Made by a program: the position numbers and the translations under genes. The notes under the pieces were generated by a model. It saw nothing but the letters and a program-made list of their open reading frames with translations. It was not told the origin of the DNA and searched no databases. A stretch of 64,000 nt of DNA from Kineothrix sp. IPX-CK (GTDB taxonomy: Bacteria; Bacillota; Clostridia; Lachnospirales; Lachnospiraceae), in NCBI RefSeq assembly GCF_039134705.1, contig NZ_CP146256.1:248001-312000 (forward strand), read 5' to 3'. Positions 1-7,850 of this stretch are shown piece by piece. Position 1 is the stretch's first letter. Each line of letters starts with the position of its first letter.

Positions 1-639
1 GCGACGATATTTCTTGGAAGATGCAATTTCAGATGCCCTTATTGCCATAATGGAGGTCTGGTTCTTGACCCTGACAGCCAGCCGCTTATACCTGAGACGG
101 AAGTGCTCTCCTTCCTGAAAAAGAGAATCGGAATACTGACTGGCGTATGTATCACTGGCGGTGAGCCTACGCTGGAGCCGGCACTTTCACAATTTATATG
201 CAACATCAAAGAGCTTGGCTACTTTGTAAAGCTGGACACCAACGGCTACAAGCCGGAGGTCATCGAGAAACTGCTGGAAGAAAACCTCCTCGACTATATT
301 GCCATGGATGTAAAAAACAGTTTGGAAAAATACGGCCAAACTGTGGGTGTAGAGCACATCGACACGGGAAAAATAACAAAGTCCATCCAGGTTATTATGA
401 ACAGTTCCGTTCCCTATGAGTTTCGGACCACCGTAGTAAAGGAATTCCACACGAAACAAGACCTGTTCGCTCTTGCGGAAGAAATAAAAGGTGCAAAAGC
501 CTACTTCCTCCAAAGCTACAAAGACAGTGAACAAGCCATTCAGCAAGGCTTTCATGCTTATGAAAAAGAAGAACTGGAAGAGATTGCGAAGGTGCTGCTC
601 CCAATTATCCCCAATATAAAACTCAGAGGAATAGACTGA
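1..639 (+). CDS. Anaerobic ribonucleotide reductase activating protein (NrdG-like radical SAM), 5' partial
   Basis: A radical SAM activase that uses a [4Fe-4S] cluster and S-adenosylmethionine, probably to place a glycyl radical on anaerobic class III ribonucleotide reductase. The frame is open from base 1, so the N-terminus lies outside the window; 212 residues are visible. The cluster motif C-x3-C-x2-C is at visible residues 8, 12 and 15, and the SAM-binding GGEP motif at 53-56. The remainder fits the half-barrel of the short NrdG2-type activases. Pyruvate formate-lyase activases share these motifs, so the partner enzyme is uncertain; an nrdD gene is expected just upstream, outside the window. 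It ends at a long inverted repeat shared with the convergent next gene. Confidence 0.85.
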   Translation, partial: ATIFLGRCNFRCPYCHNGGLVLDPDSQPLIPETEVLSFLKKRIGILTGVCITGGEPTLEPALSQFICNIKELGYFVKLDTNGYKPEVIEKLLEENLLDYIAMDVKNSLEKYGQTVGVEHIDTGKITKSIQVIMNSSVPYEFRTTVVKEFHTKQDLFALAEEIKGAKAYFLQSYKDSEQAIQQGFHAYEKEELEEIAKVLLPIIPNIKLRGID

Positions 640-642
640 CAA

Positions 643-712
643 TATTACTATCGATTACAAGGGCTCACACGGCTCCGGGCGCGTAAGACCTTGTAATCGA
701 TGTTCAGTAATA
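643..712. terminator. Long imperfect inverted repeat between convergent genes
   Basis: Bases 643-662 pair with 689-712 to give a stem of about 20 bp with a 4-nt bulge. It lies exactly between the activase gene and the convergent kinase-like gene, and its right arm reaches into the last codons of the latter. There is no strong T-run, so it may be a bidirectional transcript-end structure rather than a classical intrinsic terminator. Confidence 0.6.
677..693 (+). repeat. Dispersed 17-nt repeat, copy 1
   Basis: The 17-mer GGGCGCGTAAGACCTTG recurs as an exact reverse complement at 7546-7562. Similarity continues a few bases further (a CGATG block follows in both copies). Both copies lie just past the 3' end of a gene, as expected for a REP-like intergenic element. 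Confidence 0.6.
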
Positions 713-1189
713 CTCTCGCCTGATTCGTCCCGTAAATCCATAATCAATAATGACAGGCCGTCCATCGATAACTCCCCAGTTATCGGGCCTGCACAAATCA
801 CTCACCAGCAAATTATATTTACGTGGAATATAATTTAAATTATTCAACCGAAACAGATCCTTATTATTTTCCACGTGATAATAAGAGCGAATGACAGCAA
901 AGTTATGGATAGGTCCGGCCTTCTTCATAACCAGACATCGTCCATCCCCTGCTGCATGAAGAACCTTTGCAAAGGTATCCGACTCGTCCATTCCGGAGAT
1001 CATGCACTCCACCTCATTCTGTGCATATCCCTTCACATTTATGGCTACCTTAACCACAGTATCATTTCCCAAATCAAAAACTTTCCTCCCCGACCCTTCT
1101 CCCAACATAGGATAGTCACCAATTCTTAAATGTTCATCTATTTTATCAAACCCAACAAATCCATCCATAAGAAAAGACATCTCCGTCAT
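704..1189 (-). CDS. Small protein-kinase-fold protein, function unknown
   Basis: A 161-residue protein with a compressed kinase/aminoglycoside-phosphotransferase pattern. A glycine-rich loop (G30-x-G32-x-G34) is followed by Lys47, which could hold ATP phosphates. A catalytic-loop-like D131-x5-N137 and a metal-binding IDYG at 148-151 (in place of DFG) follow. It is far shorter than ordinary kinases (about 250 residues or more), and there is little room for a C-lobe after IDYG. It may be a minimal kinase or a pseudokinase; the substrate is unknown. ATG 1189 was chosen because it is the first in frame; codon 4 is also possible, and neither has a convincing ribosome-binding site. It stands alone, convergent with the activase gene. 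Confidence 0.6.
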   Translation of the reverse strand: MTEMSFLMDGFVGFDKIDEHLRIGDYPMLGEGSGRKVFDLGNDTVVKVAINVKGYAQNEVECMISGMDESDTFAKVLHAAGDGRCLVMKKAGPIHNFAVIRSYYHVENNKDLFRLNNLNYIPRKYNLLVSDLCRPDNWGVIDGRPVIIDYGFTGRIRREYY

Positions 1190-1580
1190 ACGAATTTTGT
1201 AATAAAAACACGTATATTATTATAATATGCTCCTCCACCCCCAAAGCCACCCTAACCCCGCCGGCATCGACACACACTCTTTTTCATTTTGGGAGGAACA
1301 ATTTGAAAACCTTGGCGAGGAAAGAAGAGGAGGGAAGAAGATTTCAAGCGATTTTATGCTACGTAGCCGAGACAATCCATTGGCTCGGCGCAGTGTCCGG
1401 CATAATCAGAGCGCGAAACTTCTTCCCTCCTCTTCTTTCCCCTCACAACCCCTTCTTCCAATCCCTCCCAAATCCAAAAATAATACACCTTTTTAAAAAT
1501 CTGTTATCTGTAATAAATGCTATCTGGGTAATATACTTAGATCAGTTAATATGATTACACAAAACAAAGGGAGGATTACA
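1190..1580. other. Intergenic region with large hairpin element
   Basis: No credible gene lies in this stretch of about 390 bases. It holds the large inverted-repeat element at 1281-1480 and the leader of the first sugar-binding lipoprotein gene. Short open frames inside it are low-complexity readings of the purine/pyrimidine-rich arms and have no ribosome-binding sites. A weak TATACT-like -10 lies at about 1532-1537, without a convincing -35. Confidence 0.6.
1281..1480. repeat. 200-nt imperfect inverted repeat (MITE-like or structured RNA)
   Basis: Two arms of about 90-100 nt are complementary along most of their length. The core is a perfect 20-bp match: 1321-1340, purine-only, against 1419-1438. 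Outer pairing joins TTTGGGAGG near 1288-1296 to CCTCCCAAA near 1464-1472. An inner hairpin pairs GCCGAG near 1366 with CTCGGC near 1384. It has no coding capacity. The size and end-to-end symmetry fit a miniature inverted-repeat element or a large structured transcript. No target-site duplication is obvious by eye. Confidence 0.65.
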
Positions 1581-2954
1581 ATGAAACGAAAATTACTGGT
1601 AACGTTACTTACCACAGCCATGACGATCAGCATTCTTGCAGGCTGCGGCAGCACTACCTCTACTGAAGCTACAGCTCCTGCGGCCGACACTGCTGCGGAA
1701 GAAACAGCGACCCCTGCAGAAGAAACAGCAGATACGGCGGACGACACAGCATCTACAGAGCCCGTTACACTGAAGGTTTTCTCCAACCTTCCTGATAGAA
1801 AGAACGGTCAGGGATTGGTGGAACAAATGATCATTGACGAATATACGGCGGCTAACCCCAATGTAACCATCGAGGTGGAAGCTCTCGATGAAGAAGCATA
1901 TAAGACGAAATTCAAAGCATATGCTATGGATGGTATGCCGGATGTAGTGAGCATCTGGGGACAGCCCTCCTTCTTGGACGATGTGCTTAACGCAGGCGTT
2001 CTCGCAGAGCTGAATGAAGCGGATTATGCGGATTACGGATTTGTTTCCGGATCTCTGGACGGCTTTAAGAAAGACGGAAAGCTCTATGGACTTCCGAGAA
2101 ACACAGATATTATGGCCTTCTATTACAATCAGAAAATGTTCGAGGATAACGGCTGGAAGGTGCCTGCTACCTACGACGAGCTATTGGCATTAGCGGATGA
2201 TATCAACGCGGCAGGCATTGTGCCGGTAGCTATGGACGGAGGAGACGGATGGCCGATGGCAATTTACCTCACAGACCTGATCGTGAAGATTAACGGCACT
2301 CATGGCGATATTGTTTCCGAAGCTATTGCAAACGCTGATTTTTCCAATCCGGTATTCAAGCAGGCGACAGAACTTTTTGCACAGTCGGCTCAGGCAGGAT
2401 TATTCCAGACAGGATATGATTCTCAGGACTACGCGACGGCAATGAATCTTTTCACCAACGGTCAGGCGGCGATGTTCTACATGGGAAGCTGGGAATCTTC
2501 CATGGCTCTCAACCAGGACATCAGCGAAGACATCCGTACCAATATCAGAGCGTTCACCATGCCTGTAGTTGACGGCGGCAAAGGTAAGGCTACCGATATC
2601 GCAGCATGGAATGGCGGTGGATACGCGGTTTCCGCAAGCTCCGAGGTGAAGAATGAAGCAATCAAATTCTTAAACTACTTATATCAGCCCGATAAGTTAT
2701 CCAAGTACGGCTGGGAAAATGGTGTGGGTATGTCCGCTCAGGACCAGACTGCTTACATGAGCGGCAGTGAGACTGATTTGCAGAAGCAGTTCATGGATAT
2801 TCTGAATAACGCTACCAGCGTTTCCGGAACACCAATTAATGATTGCGGACCTTCTGTATTTAAGACAGTGATGGAAAGCGAGATCCAGAATGCTTCTAAC
2901 GGAACGACAAGCGCAGAAGATTTCCTCACTTCCATTGGAAATGCCTGCAAATAA
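1581..2954 (+). CDS. Sugar ABC transporter substrate-binding lipoprotein (first importer)
   Basis: An extracellular solute-binding protein of family 1 (MalE/UgpB-like), 457 residues. It has a lipoprotein signal peptide with lipobox LAGC and acceptor Cys22, then a low-complexity Ala/Thr/Glu linker to about residue 55, then the bilobal domain. It should capture an oligosaccharide and hand it to the two permeases encoded next. ATG 1581 is preceded by GGGAGG at good spacing; an in-frame ATG ten codons upstream has none. A stem-loop separates it from the permease genes, as expected when the binding protein is made in excess. Substrate inferred only from context. Confidence 0.88.
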   Translation: MKRKLLVTLLTTAMTISILAGCGSTTSTEATAPAADTAAEETATPAEETADTADDTASTEPVTLKVFSNLPDRKNGQGLVEQMIIDEYTAANPNVTIEVEALDEEAYKTKFKAYAMDGMPDVVSIWGQPSFLDDVLNAGVLAELNEADYADYGFVSGSLDGFKKDGKLYGLPRNTDIMAFYYNQKMFEDNGWKVPATYDELLALADDINAAGIVPVAMDGGDGWPMAIYLTDLIVKINGTHGDIVSEAIANADFSNPVFKQATELFAQSAQAGLFQTGYDSQDYATAMNLFTNGQAAMFYMGSWESSMALNQDISEDIRTNIRAFTMPVVDGGKGKATDIAAWNGGGYAVSASSEVKNEAIKFLNYLYQPDKLSKYGWENGVGMSAQDQTAYMSGSETDLQKQFMDILNNATSVSGTPINDCGPSVFKTVMESEIQNASNGTTSAEDFLTSIGNACK

Positions 2955-2972
2955 AATAGACAAACGGTAAAT

Positions 2973-3020
2973 ATCGGGTTGGTGCATAAAGAATGATTCC
3001 TCTTCATGTGCCAACCCGAT
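2973..3020 (+). terminator. Intercistronic stem-loop (attenuator) between binding protein and permease
   Basis: ATCGGGTTGGTGCAT (2973-2987) pairs with ATGTGCCAACCCGAT (3006-3020) over 15 bp including G-U pairs, followed by an A/T-rich stretch. It probably stabilises the 3' end of the binding-protein message and partly terminates, lowering permease expression. Confidence 0.75.
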
Positions 3021-3073
3021 TTAATAAAAAAATAATAACATTAAAAGTTCAGATAAGGATCGGAGGAACCTAA

Positions 3074-3961
3074 ATGCAAAAACTATATAGCAATAAAATG
3101 GTGATATTTTCCCTGGTATTGCCCGGATTGCTGGTATTTCTCTTTGCGATACTGGCTCCCATCTGCCTAAGCGTATATTACGGTTTTACATCGTATACAG
3201 GAATGGGTCAGGCGGAGTGGATTGGATGGGAGAACTATAAGACGCTTTTACGCGATGCGAACTTCGGGCGTTCCCTCACGAACTCCCTTCTTCTTGCCAT
3301 AGGTTTTATTTTTATCCAGCATCCCATTGCTATAATAGTTGCGGCTGTTCTGGATAAATTGCAGGGAAAGGCGGAAGGGATATTTCGCTGCATTTATTTC
3401 ATACCTAATGTTATATCCGTAGCCGTTATCGCTTATCTTTGGAAATTCATTTACAACCCGGATTTCGGCTTGCTGAATAATGTGCTGAAAGCATTCGGCT
3501 ATCAGGGTAAAATCAACTGGTTCAGCAACGATACGGCGATCTGGTCCGTGTTGGTAGTACTCATCTGGCATGGCTTCGGCTGGGGCATGTTGATTTATTA
3601 TACCGGAATCAAAAATATCGATCCCGTTCTATATGAAGCAGCATCCATTGACGGCGCAGATCAAGTATCCACCTTTTTAAGGATCACCTTGCCTCTCATG
3701 AAGCCCGTCATTCAGGTAAACGTGACTATGGCTATTATCTCTGCCTTAAAGCAGATGGAGACCGTATACCTGCTTACCAACGGAGGGCCGGGCAACAGTA
3801 CGCAGTTTGCGGCGAACTACCTATACCAGCAGGCATTCAAGGCCTTCCGCTATGGCTACGGCAATGCAATCGGCGTGGTATTCATTATCATTTGTCTACT
3901 GGTAACGGTATTTCTGAATAAAGCATTCGCGGACAAAGAACCGGCATATAAAGGAGGCTGA
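3074..3961 (+). CDS. Sugar ABC transporter permease, MalF/UgpA type
   Basis: An inner-membrane permease of 295 residues with six predicted transmembrane segments. The cytoplasmic EAA loop reads EAASIDGAD near residue 190; it docks the ATPase. GGAGG at good spacing precedes ATG 3074. It is the second gene of the first sugar operon and pairs with the permease starting 6 bases after its stop. No ATPase gene is in the operon, so a shared MsmK/UgpC-type ATPase encoded elsewhere is likely. Confidence 0.92.
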   Translation: MQKLYSNKMVIFSLVLPGLLVFLFAILAPICLSVYYGFTSYTGMGQAEWIGWENYKTLLRDANFGRSLTNSLLLAIGFIFIQHPIAIIVAAVLDKLQGKAEGIFRCIYFIPNVISVAVIAYLWKFIYNPDFGLLNNVLKAFGYQGKINWFSNDTAIWSVLVVLIWHGFGWGMLIYYTGIKNIDPVLYEAASIDGADQVSTFLRITLPLMKPVIQVNVTMAIISALKQMETVYLLTNGGPGNSTQFAANYLYQQAFKAFRYGYGNAIGVVFIIICLLVTVFLNKAFADKEPAYKGG

Positions 3962-3967
3962 TACATA

Positions 3968-4813
3968 ATGAAAGAAAAAAAGACGATAGGAAGTACAGTA
4001 AAAAGAACTTTCTTATGGGTTATCCTCATCGCGGTGGCGGTCGTGCAGATATTCCCGCTGATCTGGCTGTTGGATTTCTCTCTTGCCAGCAGCAATGAAA
4101 TGTTTACCACAGGGCTTTTGATCATACCGAAGAAAATCCAGTGGGGCAATTATGTGAAAGCCTTTGTTGACGGACATTTTCTTCTCTATTTGAAAAATAG
4201 CATATTAATTAACGGACTTGCCGTTTTGCTGGTTATTCTCATTTCCATCATGGCCGCCTTCGCCTGCAAAAGAATGAAGTGGAAGCTTGCCGGAACGGTA
4301 AAGACACTTCTGCTTATCGGTATGATGATTCCTATCCATGCGACGCTCCTTCCTAACTACAAGATATACAATGCGGTAGATCTGACGGATACCATATGGG
4401 CGCTTCTCATTCCCTATGTGGCTTTTTCGCTGCCGCAGGGCTTATTCCTTATGACCAGTTTTTTAGAAGCGGTGCCCGTGGAGCTGGAGGAAGCGGCGGT
4501 GGTGGACGGCTGCGGTATTTACCGCATCGTATTCGGTATCGTGACACCCCTTCTTAAGCCCTCTATCGCAACGGTAGCTATCATGACCTTCTTGAATAAC
4601 TGGAACGAGTTCATGATGGCAAGCACCTATTTAAGCTCGCCCAAGTGGAAGACTCTTCCCTTCTCGGTATTAGAATTTACCGGGCAATATTCCTCCAATT
4701 ATGCGGTGCAGTTCGCAGTCATGTCGTTGACGGCAGCGCCTGCGGTCATCGTCTACATTCTTTTGAACAAACACATTACAAAAGGGGTAGCCATGGGAGC
4801 GGTAAAAGGATAA
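3968..4813 (+). CDS. Sugar ABC transporter permease, MalG/UgpE type
   Basis: The second half of the translocation channel, 281 residues, six predicted transmembrane segments. Its EAA loop reads EEAAVVDGCG near residue 175. The C-terminal 'AVKG' is typical of MalG-type permeases; the matching permease of the second importer ends the same way. It follows the first permease almost directly and is followed by the sensor kinase 77 bases on. Confidence 0.92.
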   Translation: MKEKKTIGSTVKRTFLWVILIAVAVVQIFPLIWLLDFSLASSNEMFTTGLLIIPKKIQWGNYVKAFVDGHFLLYLKNSILINGLAVLLVILISIMAAFACKRMKWKLAGTVKTLLLIGMMIPIHATLLPNYKIYNAVDLTDTIWALLIPYVAFSLPQGLFLMTSFLEAVPVELEEAAVVDGCGIYRIVFGIVTPLLKPSIATVAIMTFLNNWNEFMMASTYLSSPKWKTLPFSVLEFTGQYSSNYAVQFAVMSLTAAPAVIVYILLNKHITKGVAMGAVKG

Positions 4814-4890
4814 ACTAGAGGGAAGGAAAACGGAATACATTCCTTAAAACCGGCAGCAGTATAGGAAAGCCGCCGGGGCTTGAAAGGATA

Positions 4891-6741
4891 ATGGCAAGCA
4901 TCATGATTAGAATAAAAGAAATGTTGATGAAAAGAATCGACCGCCTGACGGTATATTTCAATATAAGGCAGAAAATTATATTCTATGTGTATCTGGTCAT
5001 CAGCCCGATACTGATATTGATTACTACCTTTATTCTGATCAGTAATTATAAAGATACGAAGAATCAGCAGATAGAAGCCGATAGCAACGTGGTAAGAAGT
5101 CTGGATAAGAGCATCGGAGTTATCCAGACAGAATTATCCGACTTATCGGTCTATATTTGTATTAACAGCGATATAGGCGCCATTCTTACAAACGGTCGTC
5201 CGGAGGAGCTGAACGAGGACTCCAGGCTGTGGTATAACAGAGCGCCCATGAAGATTATTCAGGACATCATTGCTCTGAAGGGCTATATCAAGACTATGGC
5301 CATTTACCCGGAAAACGGCGTGAACTCTTATCTGCGATGCATCGATTCCAGCGTACACCTTTCGGATATCGAAGCGGTAAGGCAGACTGATACCTATAAA
5401 AAGGCGGTGGAAATGAAGGGGGACATAGTCTGGAAGCGTGTAAGCCAGGGAAGCGGCAGCATCTATCAGGCCAACTATGCGGATAAGATCGTGATGTGCA
5501 GAGAAATCTTCGATATGTCCAAAAAAGAAAAGCTAGGCTATCTGGTACTTGGTGTCAACGAGGAAAAATACATCGATTTATGTAAAAATGCCATTCAGCA
5601 GGAAAATGAAGGAATCGTTATCCTGAGCTGCGAGGGCAGTGAACTGACCCGCTACGGCACGGTGGACGAGAAAATTCTTTCCTACATATCCAGCGAGGAA
5701 TACCTGAAGCAGGACCATAAGAAAAGAGCCGTTTATTTCGAGCATGATTCCTACAACGTATTTTGCAGCCAAGAGCAGAAAAAGGGTGTTATCGTCTGCA
5801 AGATGGTGCCTAAGAGTAACAGCGACAAACAGCTTAACAACATTATCATAACTCCTATTTTAATGCTTATTGGAATGCTTGTGGGCCTATGGCCGCTTCT
5901 GGAGCTGATTTCCAACATCATTTCCAGACCCCTGCAGCGCCTCTGCGTAGCTATGAACAAATTCCAGGGAGGCGATTTCAACCAGCAGGTGGCGGTGGAA
6001 TCCCGGGACGAAATAGGGGAAGTGACCGCCTGCTTCAACCAGATGGTTTTATCCATAAAGGAATTGATCGACCGCAATTATGTCATGGCGCTGAAAGAGA
6101 AAGAGAGTGAACTCAGTGCCCTTCAGGCTCAGATTAACCCACACTTTTTATACAACACGCTGGATTCTCTTTACTGGCGTACTCAAAGCGAGGGCAACGA
6201 TGAGCTGGCAGAGGACATTCTGGCTCTTTCCCAGCTTTTCCGTCTGGTACTTGGGCAGGGTAAGGGTATCATTCCTGTAAGAATGGAAAAAGAGCTTATT
6301 GCTAATTATCTTCACATACAGAAAATGCGCTTCAATAAACGTTTGAAATTTGAAATCAATATAGACGAGGACATCATGGAGGAATTCATTCCCAAGCTCA
6401 TTCTGCAGCCCTTCGTGGAAAATGCTATCGTTCATGGCTTCGAGAACTCGGAAAAGGGAGGCTTTCTTAAAATAACCGGAAAGCGTCAGGAGAATAATTT
6501 GGTCTTCTCCATCCGGGATAACGGGATCGGAATGACTGAGGAACAAATTGCTGCTATTTGGAACGTGGAGGACTCAAAGCGCTATGCGGGACAGAGAATC
6601 GGCCGTTACGCAATCAAAAATGTAAGAGAGAGGCTGGAACTAAAATATCGGGAAGATTTCAGTCTGATGATTACAAGTCGTCCCTCCGAAGGCACTGAGG
6701 TCACTATCGTTCTGGGAGGGTTTGGCACTAACATGAACTGA
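4891..6741 (+). CDS. Sensor histidine kinase, YesM type
   Basis: A membrane sensor kinase of 616 residues. It has a transmembrane segment at about 28-50, an extracellular sensing domain to about 310, a second transmembrane segment, a HAMP linker, then a His_kinase domain with the phospho-acceptor in NPHFLYN (His418) and a C-terminal ATPase domain with N-box (FVENAIVHG) and DNGIG. This class usually controls neighbouring sugar importers by sensing extracellular sugar or the loaded binding protein. It ends 11 bases before its response regulator. ATG 4891 follows a GAAAGG site; later in-frame ATGs are possible. Confidence 0.9.
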   Translation: MASIMIRIKEMLMKRIDRLTVYFNIRQKIIFYVYLVISPILILITTFILISNYKDTKNQQIEADSNVVRSLDKSIGVIQTELSDLSVYICINSDIGAILTNGRPEELNEDSRLWYNRAPMKIIQDIIALKGYIKTMAIYPENGVNSYLRCIDSSVHLSDIEAVRQTDTYKKAVEMKGDIVWKRVSQGSGSIYQANYADKIVMCREIFDMSKKEKLGYLVLGVNEEKYIDLCKNAIQQENEGIVILSCEGSELTRYGTVDEKILSYISSEEYLKQDHKKRAVYFEHDSYNVFCSQEQKKGVIVCKMVPKSNSDKQLNNIIITPILMLIGMLVGLWPLLELISNIISRPLQRLCVAMNKFQGGDFNQQVAVESRDEIGEVTACFNQMVLSIKELIDRNYVMALKEKESELSALQAQINPHFLYNTLDSLYWRTQSEGNDELAEDILALSQLFRLVLGQGKGIIPVRMEKELIANYLHIQKMRFNKRLKFEINIDEDIMEEFIPKLILQPFVENAIVHGFENSEKGGFLKITGKRQENNLVFSIRDNGIGMTEEQIAAIWNVEDSKRYAGQRIGRYAIKNVRERLELKYREDFSLMITSRPSEGTEVTIVLGGFGTNMN

Positions 6742-6752
6742 AGGAGAAATTT

Positions 6753-7502
6753 ATGGGAATAAAATTACTGGTGGTGGATGATGAAGATAACATCCGCAAC
6801 GGAATCTCCAATTACATAAGGCTCCACAGTGACCGCATCGACCGCATATATACCGCATGCAACGGGCAGGAAGCCATCGACTTGATCCTGCGTTATCGTC
6901 CGGAGCTGATGCTTCTGGACGTTCAGATGCCTGGAAAGGATGGGCTGGAGGTCATGAAAGAGGTAGACGCACTGGAGCTTCTTCCTGTCACCATTATTTT
7001 AAGCGGCTACGACGAATTCAGATATGCCCAGACCGCTTTGAAGTATGGAGTAAAGGAATATGTACTCAAGCCTTGCCGTTCCACAGAGATACTCCGCCTC
7101 GTCAACGAAGCCGTAGATTCGGTCATCGGGAAGGAGAAGAAGGAAAGCGTCAGAGAGGATGTGACCGATAACCATCTTGTTAACCGGGCAGTGGAATATA
7201 TCAAGGAGCATTATAACGAGAACCTCACTCTCGCCGGTGTAGCGAATCAGGTGGATATTACGGCGAGCTATCTATCTGCTCTCTTTTCCAGCAGTATGGA
7301 TTGTTGTTTTGTGGATTATCTGAACGGAATCCGGGTGGAGCACGCCTGCTTCTATTTAAAGCAGAACCGGCTGAAAATATACGAAATCGCCTTTAAGGTA
7401 GGATTCCATGATGAGAAATATTTTTCCAAGGTATTCAAGCGGGTAAAAGGGATGTCTCCTGCCCGGTTCAGAAAGGAGGGAGAGGCGGAGGAAATCATGT
7501 GA
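6753..7502 (+). CDS. Response regulator with AraC-type DNA-binding domain, YesN type
   Basis: 249 residues: a receiver domain (acidic pair at 9-10, phospho-acceptor Asp56 in LLDVQMP, conserved Lys near 108) joined directly to a C-terminal AraC/XylS double helix-turn-helix (about 145-245). It is the partner of the preceding kinase and probably activates one or both neighbouring sugar operons. It is shorter than many YesN proteins because the middle linker is minimal. The second sugar operon begins about 350 bases downstream. Confidence 0.92.
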   Translation: MGIKLLVVDDEDNIRNGISNYIRLHSDRIDRIYTACNGQEAIDLILRYRPELMLLDVQMPGKDGLEVMKEVDALELLPVTIILSGYDEFRYAQTALKYGVKEYVLKPCRSTEILRLVNEAVDSVIGKEKKESVREDVTDNHLVNRAVEYIKEHYNENLTLAGVANQVDITASYLSALFSSSMDCCFVDYLNGIRVEHACFYLKQNRLKIYEIAFKVGFHDEKYFSKVFKRVKGMSPARFRKEGEAEEIM

Positions 7503-7545
7503 AGAAGCTTCACAAAACACCTTACGTGATGATACCATCGTTTGA

Positions 7546-7562
7546 CAAGGTCTTACGCGCCC
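7546..7562 (-). repeat. Dispersed 17-nt repeat, copy 2
   Basis: Exact reverse complement of 677-693. It lies 44 bases after the stop of the YesN-type regulator. Confidence 0.6.
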
Positions 7563-7665
7563 TGAACCATAAAACACATTAATTGTAAGAAGTGCACAAA
7601 GGGACAAACGTATATACCTATATTTTAGGTAAAAAACTTTGTTAGTATTGCCGATATTGTTAATA

Positions 7666-7694
7666 TTGACAGCTAAATCTTTGAATGATACAAT
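7666..7694 (+). promoter_or_regulatory. SigA-type promoter of the second sugar operon
   Basis: TTGACA (7666-7671), a 17-base spacer, then TACAAT (7689-7694). Transcription should start near 7701, inside the palindrome at 7697-7710, which is a typical repressor arrangement. Confidence 0.85.
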
Positions 7695-7696
7695 TA

Positions 7697-7710
7697 GTTT
7701 AACGTTAAAC
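7697..7710. promoter_or_regulatory. Candidate LacI-family operator O1
   Basis: The perfect palindrome GTTTAACGTTAAAC sits two bases after the -10 box. The central CG and this length are typical of LacI/GalR-family operators. An identical copy lies at 7807-7820, and a one-base variant lies beside the lacI-type gene at 16759. Confidence 0.82.
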
Positions 7711-7806
7711 CAATAAAAACTATTTACATTCAACATAGAATAGGCTTTAAAAGGGCATTTATACAAATATGATGTAAGAAAATGTAAAAAAATATAAATT
7801 ATTTAA

Positions 7807-7820
7807 GTTTAACGTTAAAC
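7807..7820. promoter_or_regulatory. Candidate LacI-family operator O2
   Basis: Identical to the palindrome at 7697-7710, 110 bp downstream of it and 31 bp before the start codon. Two operators at this distance would permit looping or a roadblock. Confidence 0.8.
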
Positions 7821-7850
7821 CATAAATGTAATTGAAGAAGGGAGAGCAAA

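Larger units (their letters stand above)
7503..7850. promoter_or_regulatory. Regulatory region of the second sugar operon
   Basis: A 348-base non-coding region. It holds the second copy of the 17-nt repeat (7546-7562), a near-consensus promoter (7666-7694), two identical 14-bp palindromes (7697-7710 and 7807-7820), and a ribosome-binding site (GAAGGGAGAG) before the lipoprotein start. It has no open frame of note. Confidence 0.85.

Noticed and set aside
1227..1554. Two plus-strand open frames of 80-90 codons
   Set aside because: They read through the arms of the 200-nt inverted repeat, have biased low-complexity composition and no ribosome-binding sites.
4891..7502. The YesM/YesN pair as a toxin or signalling system separate from sugar use
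   Set aside because: Domain order and position directly after importer genes match the well-known sugar-regulation class.
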